Shown here in pieces: positions 23,292 through 24,330 of a stretch of 24,330 nucleotides of DNA (positions are counted from its first letter, which is position 1; each line of letters opens with the position of its first letter). The translations under genes and the position numbers were made by a program. Source of the stretch: JBDTNQ01 sp039933635 (GTDB lineage Bacteria > Acidobacteriota > Vicinamibacteria > Vicinamibacterales > SCN-69-37); the NCBI GenBank assembly GCA_039933635.1, contig JBDTNQ010000067.1:1-24330 (forward strand), read 5' to 3'. Below the pieces are notes generated by a model. That model saw only the letters and a list, made by a program, of their open reading frames with translations, did no database searches and was not told the origin of the DNA.

Positions 23292-24167
23292 ATGTCCCGT
23301 TCGATCCGTCGCCGCGATTTTCTGCTCAGCGCAGCCGCCTCTGGCGCGGCATACCTGGCCGCGCCGTCCGTGCGCATGTTCGGCCGCGATCAGACCGCAG
23401 GTCCCGATCCGGACTTCCATGTGTTCCTCGCATTCGGACAATCGAACATGGAAGGGTTTCCAGGCATCGAGGCAGAAGACAAGACCGGCGTGGACCCACG
23501 ATTCCGGATGCTGGCGGCAGTGGACTTTCCGAATCTCGGCCGTCAGAACGGCGAGTGGTACGACGCGATTCCGCCGCTGTGCCGCGGAACGACGGGACTC
23601 TGCCCGGCCGACTATTTCGGCCGCGTCATGCTGGCGGCGATGCCGGCGCGGTTGACGCTGGGCGTGGTCAACGTCGCCGTCGCCGGTTGCAAGATCGAGC
23701 TGTTCGACAAGGACACCCACGAGGTCTACGCCGCGACGGTCGCCCCGTGGATGACGAGCATCATCGCGCAGTACGGCGGGAATCCGTATCAGCGCCTGGT
23801 GGACATGGGCAGACTCGCGCAGCAGAAGGGCGTCATCAAGGGCATCCTGCTCCATCAGGGGGAGTCCAATCCGAATGACACGGCCTGGCCCGGCAAGGTC
23901 GCGAAGATCTATGCCGACCTCCTCACGGACTTGAGCCTGAAGGCCGATCAGGTGCCGCTCCTCGCGGGCGAAACTGTCAATGCCGATCAGCAGGGAGCCA
24001 CCGCGGGCATCAACACGATCATTGCGGAACTCCCGAAGGTCGTCCCTACGGCGCACGTGGTGTCGTCGAAGGGCTGCGAAGCCCGGCGAGACCGCCTGCA
24101 CTTCGCACCGGCGGGCTACCGCGAACTCGGGAAACGCTACGCCGAGACGATGCTGGCACTGGCGTAG
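23292..24167 (+). CDS. Tat-exported SASA-family carbohydrate esterase
   Basis: This 291-residue protein starts at ATG 23292, with GGAGG five bases upstream; the upstream in-frame start at 23208 lies inside the previous gene. A Tat signal (IRRRDFLLSAAASGAA) leads into a SASA / CE6-like SGNH esterase domain. The nucleophile is Ser51 in FGQSNMEG, the conserved HQGESN block lies at 188-193, and the Asp267/His270 pair sits in RDRLHFAPAGY. It probably removes acetyl groups from sugars or polysaccharides outside the cytoplasm. It is the last gene of the plus-strand operon, convergent with another esterase of the same superfamily at the right edge. Confidence 0.87.
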   Translation: MSRSIRRRDFLLSAAASGAAYLAAPSVRMFGRDQTAGPDPDFHVFLAFGQSNMEGFPGIEAEDKTGVDPRFRMLAAVDFPNLGRQNGEWYDAIPPLCRGTTGLCPADYFGRVMLAAMPARLTLGVVNVAVAGCKIELFDKDTHEVYAATVAPWMTSIIAQYGGNPYQRLVDMGRLAQQKGVIKGILLHQGESNPNDTAWPGKVAKIYADLLTDLSLKADQVPLLAGETVNADQQGATAGINTIIAELPKVVPTAHVVSSKGCEARRDRLHFAPAGYRELGKRYAETMLALA

Positions 24168-24202
24168 CGCGTCGCCCCACTCTACCTTTCAGGTTCGCAT
24201 CA

Positions 24203-24330
24203 TCAGCGAATCGCCATCTCGAACGGTCCGGCCGGCAGACCAGAGCCGTCGGTGAGCGGGCACACCGGTGACCCTCCCCAGGCGTATCGCACGCGCGTGG
24301 CGCCGCCCGCGTTCGACAGCACGATCGACA
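24203..24330 (-). CDS. Sialate O-acetylesterase-like protein, C-terminal end (partial)
   Basis: Reading the minus strand from the right edge gives an open frame of about 41 residues that ends in TGA at 24203-24205. It contains ATRVRYAWGGSPVCPL and GLPAGPF, which match the typical end of sialate O-acetylesterases (VRYAW, then xPVCNLY, then GLPASPF). The rest lies beyond the window. It is convergent with the SASA esterase gene, with 35 bp between the stop codons and no clear hairpin there. Confidence 0.75.
   Translation of the reverse strand, partial: SIVLSNAGGATRVRYAWGGSPVCPLTDGSGLPAGPFEMAIR

Overview
The window is GC-rich DNA, densely packed with genes whose products are nearly all exported. 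It looks like the chromosome of a soil-type Acidobacteriota member, probably of the Vicinamibacteria kind. That placement is an inference from style: several secreted PQQ beta-propeller proteins, VWFA and FG-GAP/VCBS proteins, DUF1080 proteins, Tat-exported enolase-superfamily and sugar-isomerase-like enzymes, and Gly/Pro/Ala/Arg-rich inserts in secreted enzymes. I see no rRNA, tRNA, CRISPR array, transposase or phage gene.

Layout. (1) 47-8178, minus strand: a tight five-gene operon (gaps 23-37 bp) read from right to left. It encodes a PQQ dehydrogenase with an internal cytochrome c domain, a DUF1080/seven-repeat VCBS protein, a B3-like metallo-beta-lactamase-fold hydrolase, a cupin-cupin-SMP30 lipoprotein and an unknown secreted protein. 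(2) 8457-9533, plus strand: a Tat-exported xylose-isomerase-like TIM barrel, divergent from operon 1. (3) 9592-14783, minus strand: a four-gene operon (gaps 32-46 bp) encoding an HpcH/HpaI-type aldolase, a Tat-exported enolase-superfamily dehydratase, a small cytochrome c and a second PQQ dehydrogenase that lacks its own haem domain. A strong hairpin at 9541-9576 ends it. (4) 14996-16210, plus strand: an exported MBL-fold hydrolase. (5) 16218-19572, minus strand: a polyvinyl-alcohol-dehydrogenase-like quinohaemoprotein, a VWFA-type secreted protein and a small membrane protein. (6) 19715-20383, plus strand: a cytoplasmic esterase. (7) 20444-21199, minus strand: an exported RraA-family protein. 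(8) 21360-24167, plus strand: a three-gene operon encoding a secreted bicupin, a second Tat-exported enolase-superfamily enzyme and a Tat-exported SASA esterase. (9) 24203-24330, minus strand: the C-terminal end of a sialate O-acetylesterase that runs off the window.

How the genes may work together (inference). Laid end to end, the products resemble a non-phosphorylative sugar-oxidation route: PQQ dehydrogenase, then lactonase (SMP30), then sugar-acid dehydratase (enolase superfamily), then 2-keto-acid aldolase (HpcH/HpaI, possibly RraA), with cytochromes c taking the electrons. The unusual part is that every one of these proteins carries a Sec, Tat or lipoprotein signal. If the enzymes are active, the whole route would run outside the cytoplasm. 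Three PQQ propellers in the window carry their cytochrome in three different ways (internal, separate gene, N-terminal). A recurring Gly/Pro/Ala/Arg-rich insert, apparently placed in surface loops or tails, occurs in nine of the proteins.
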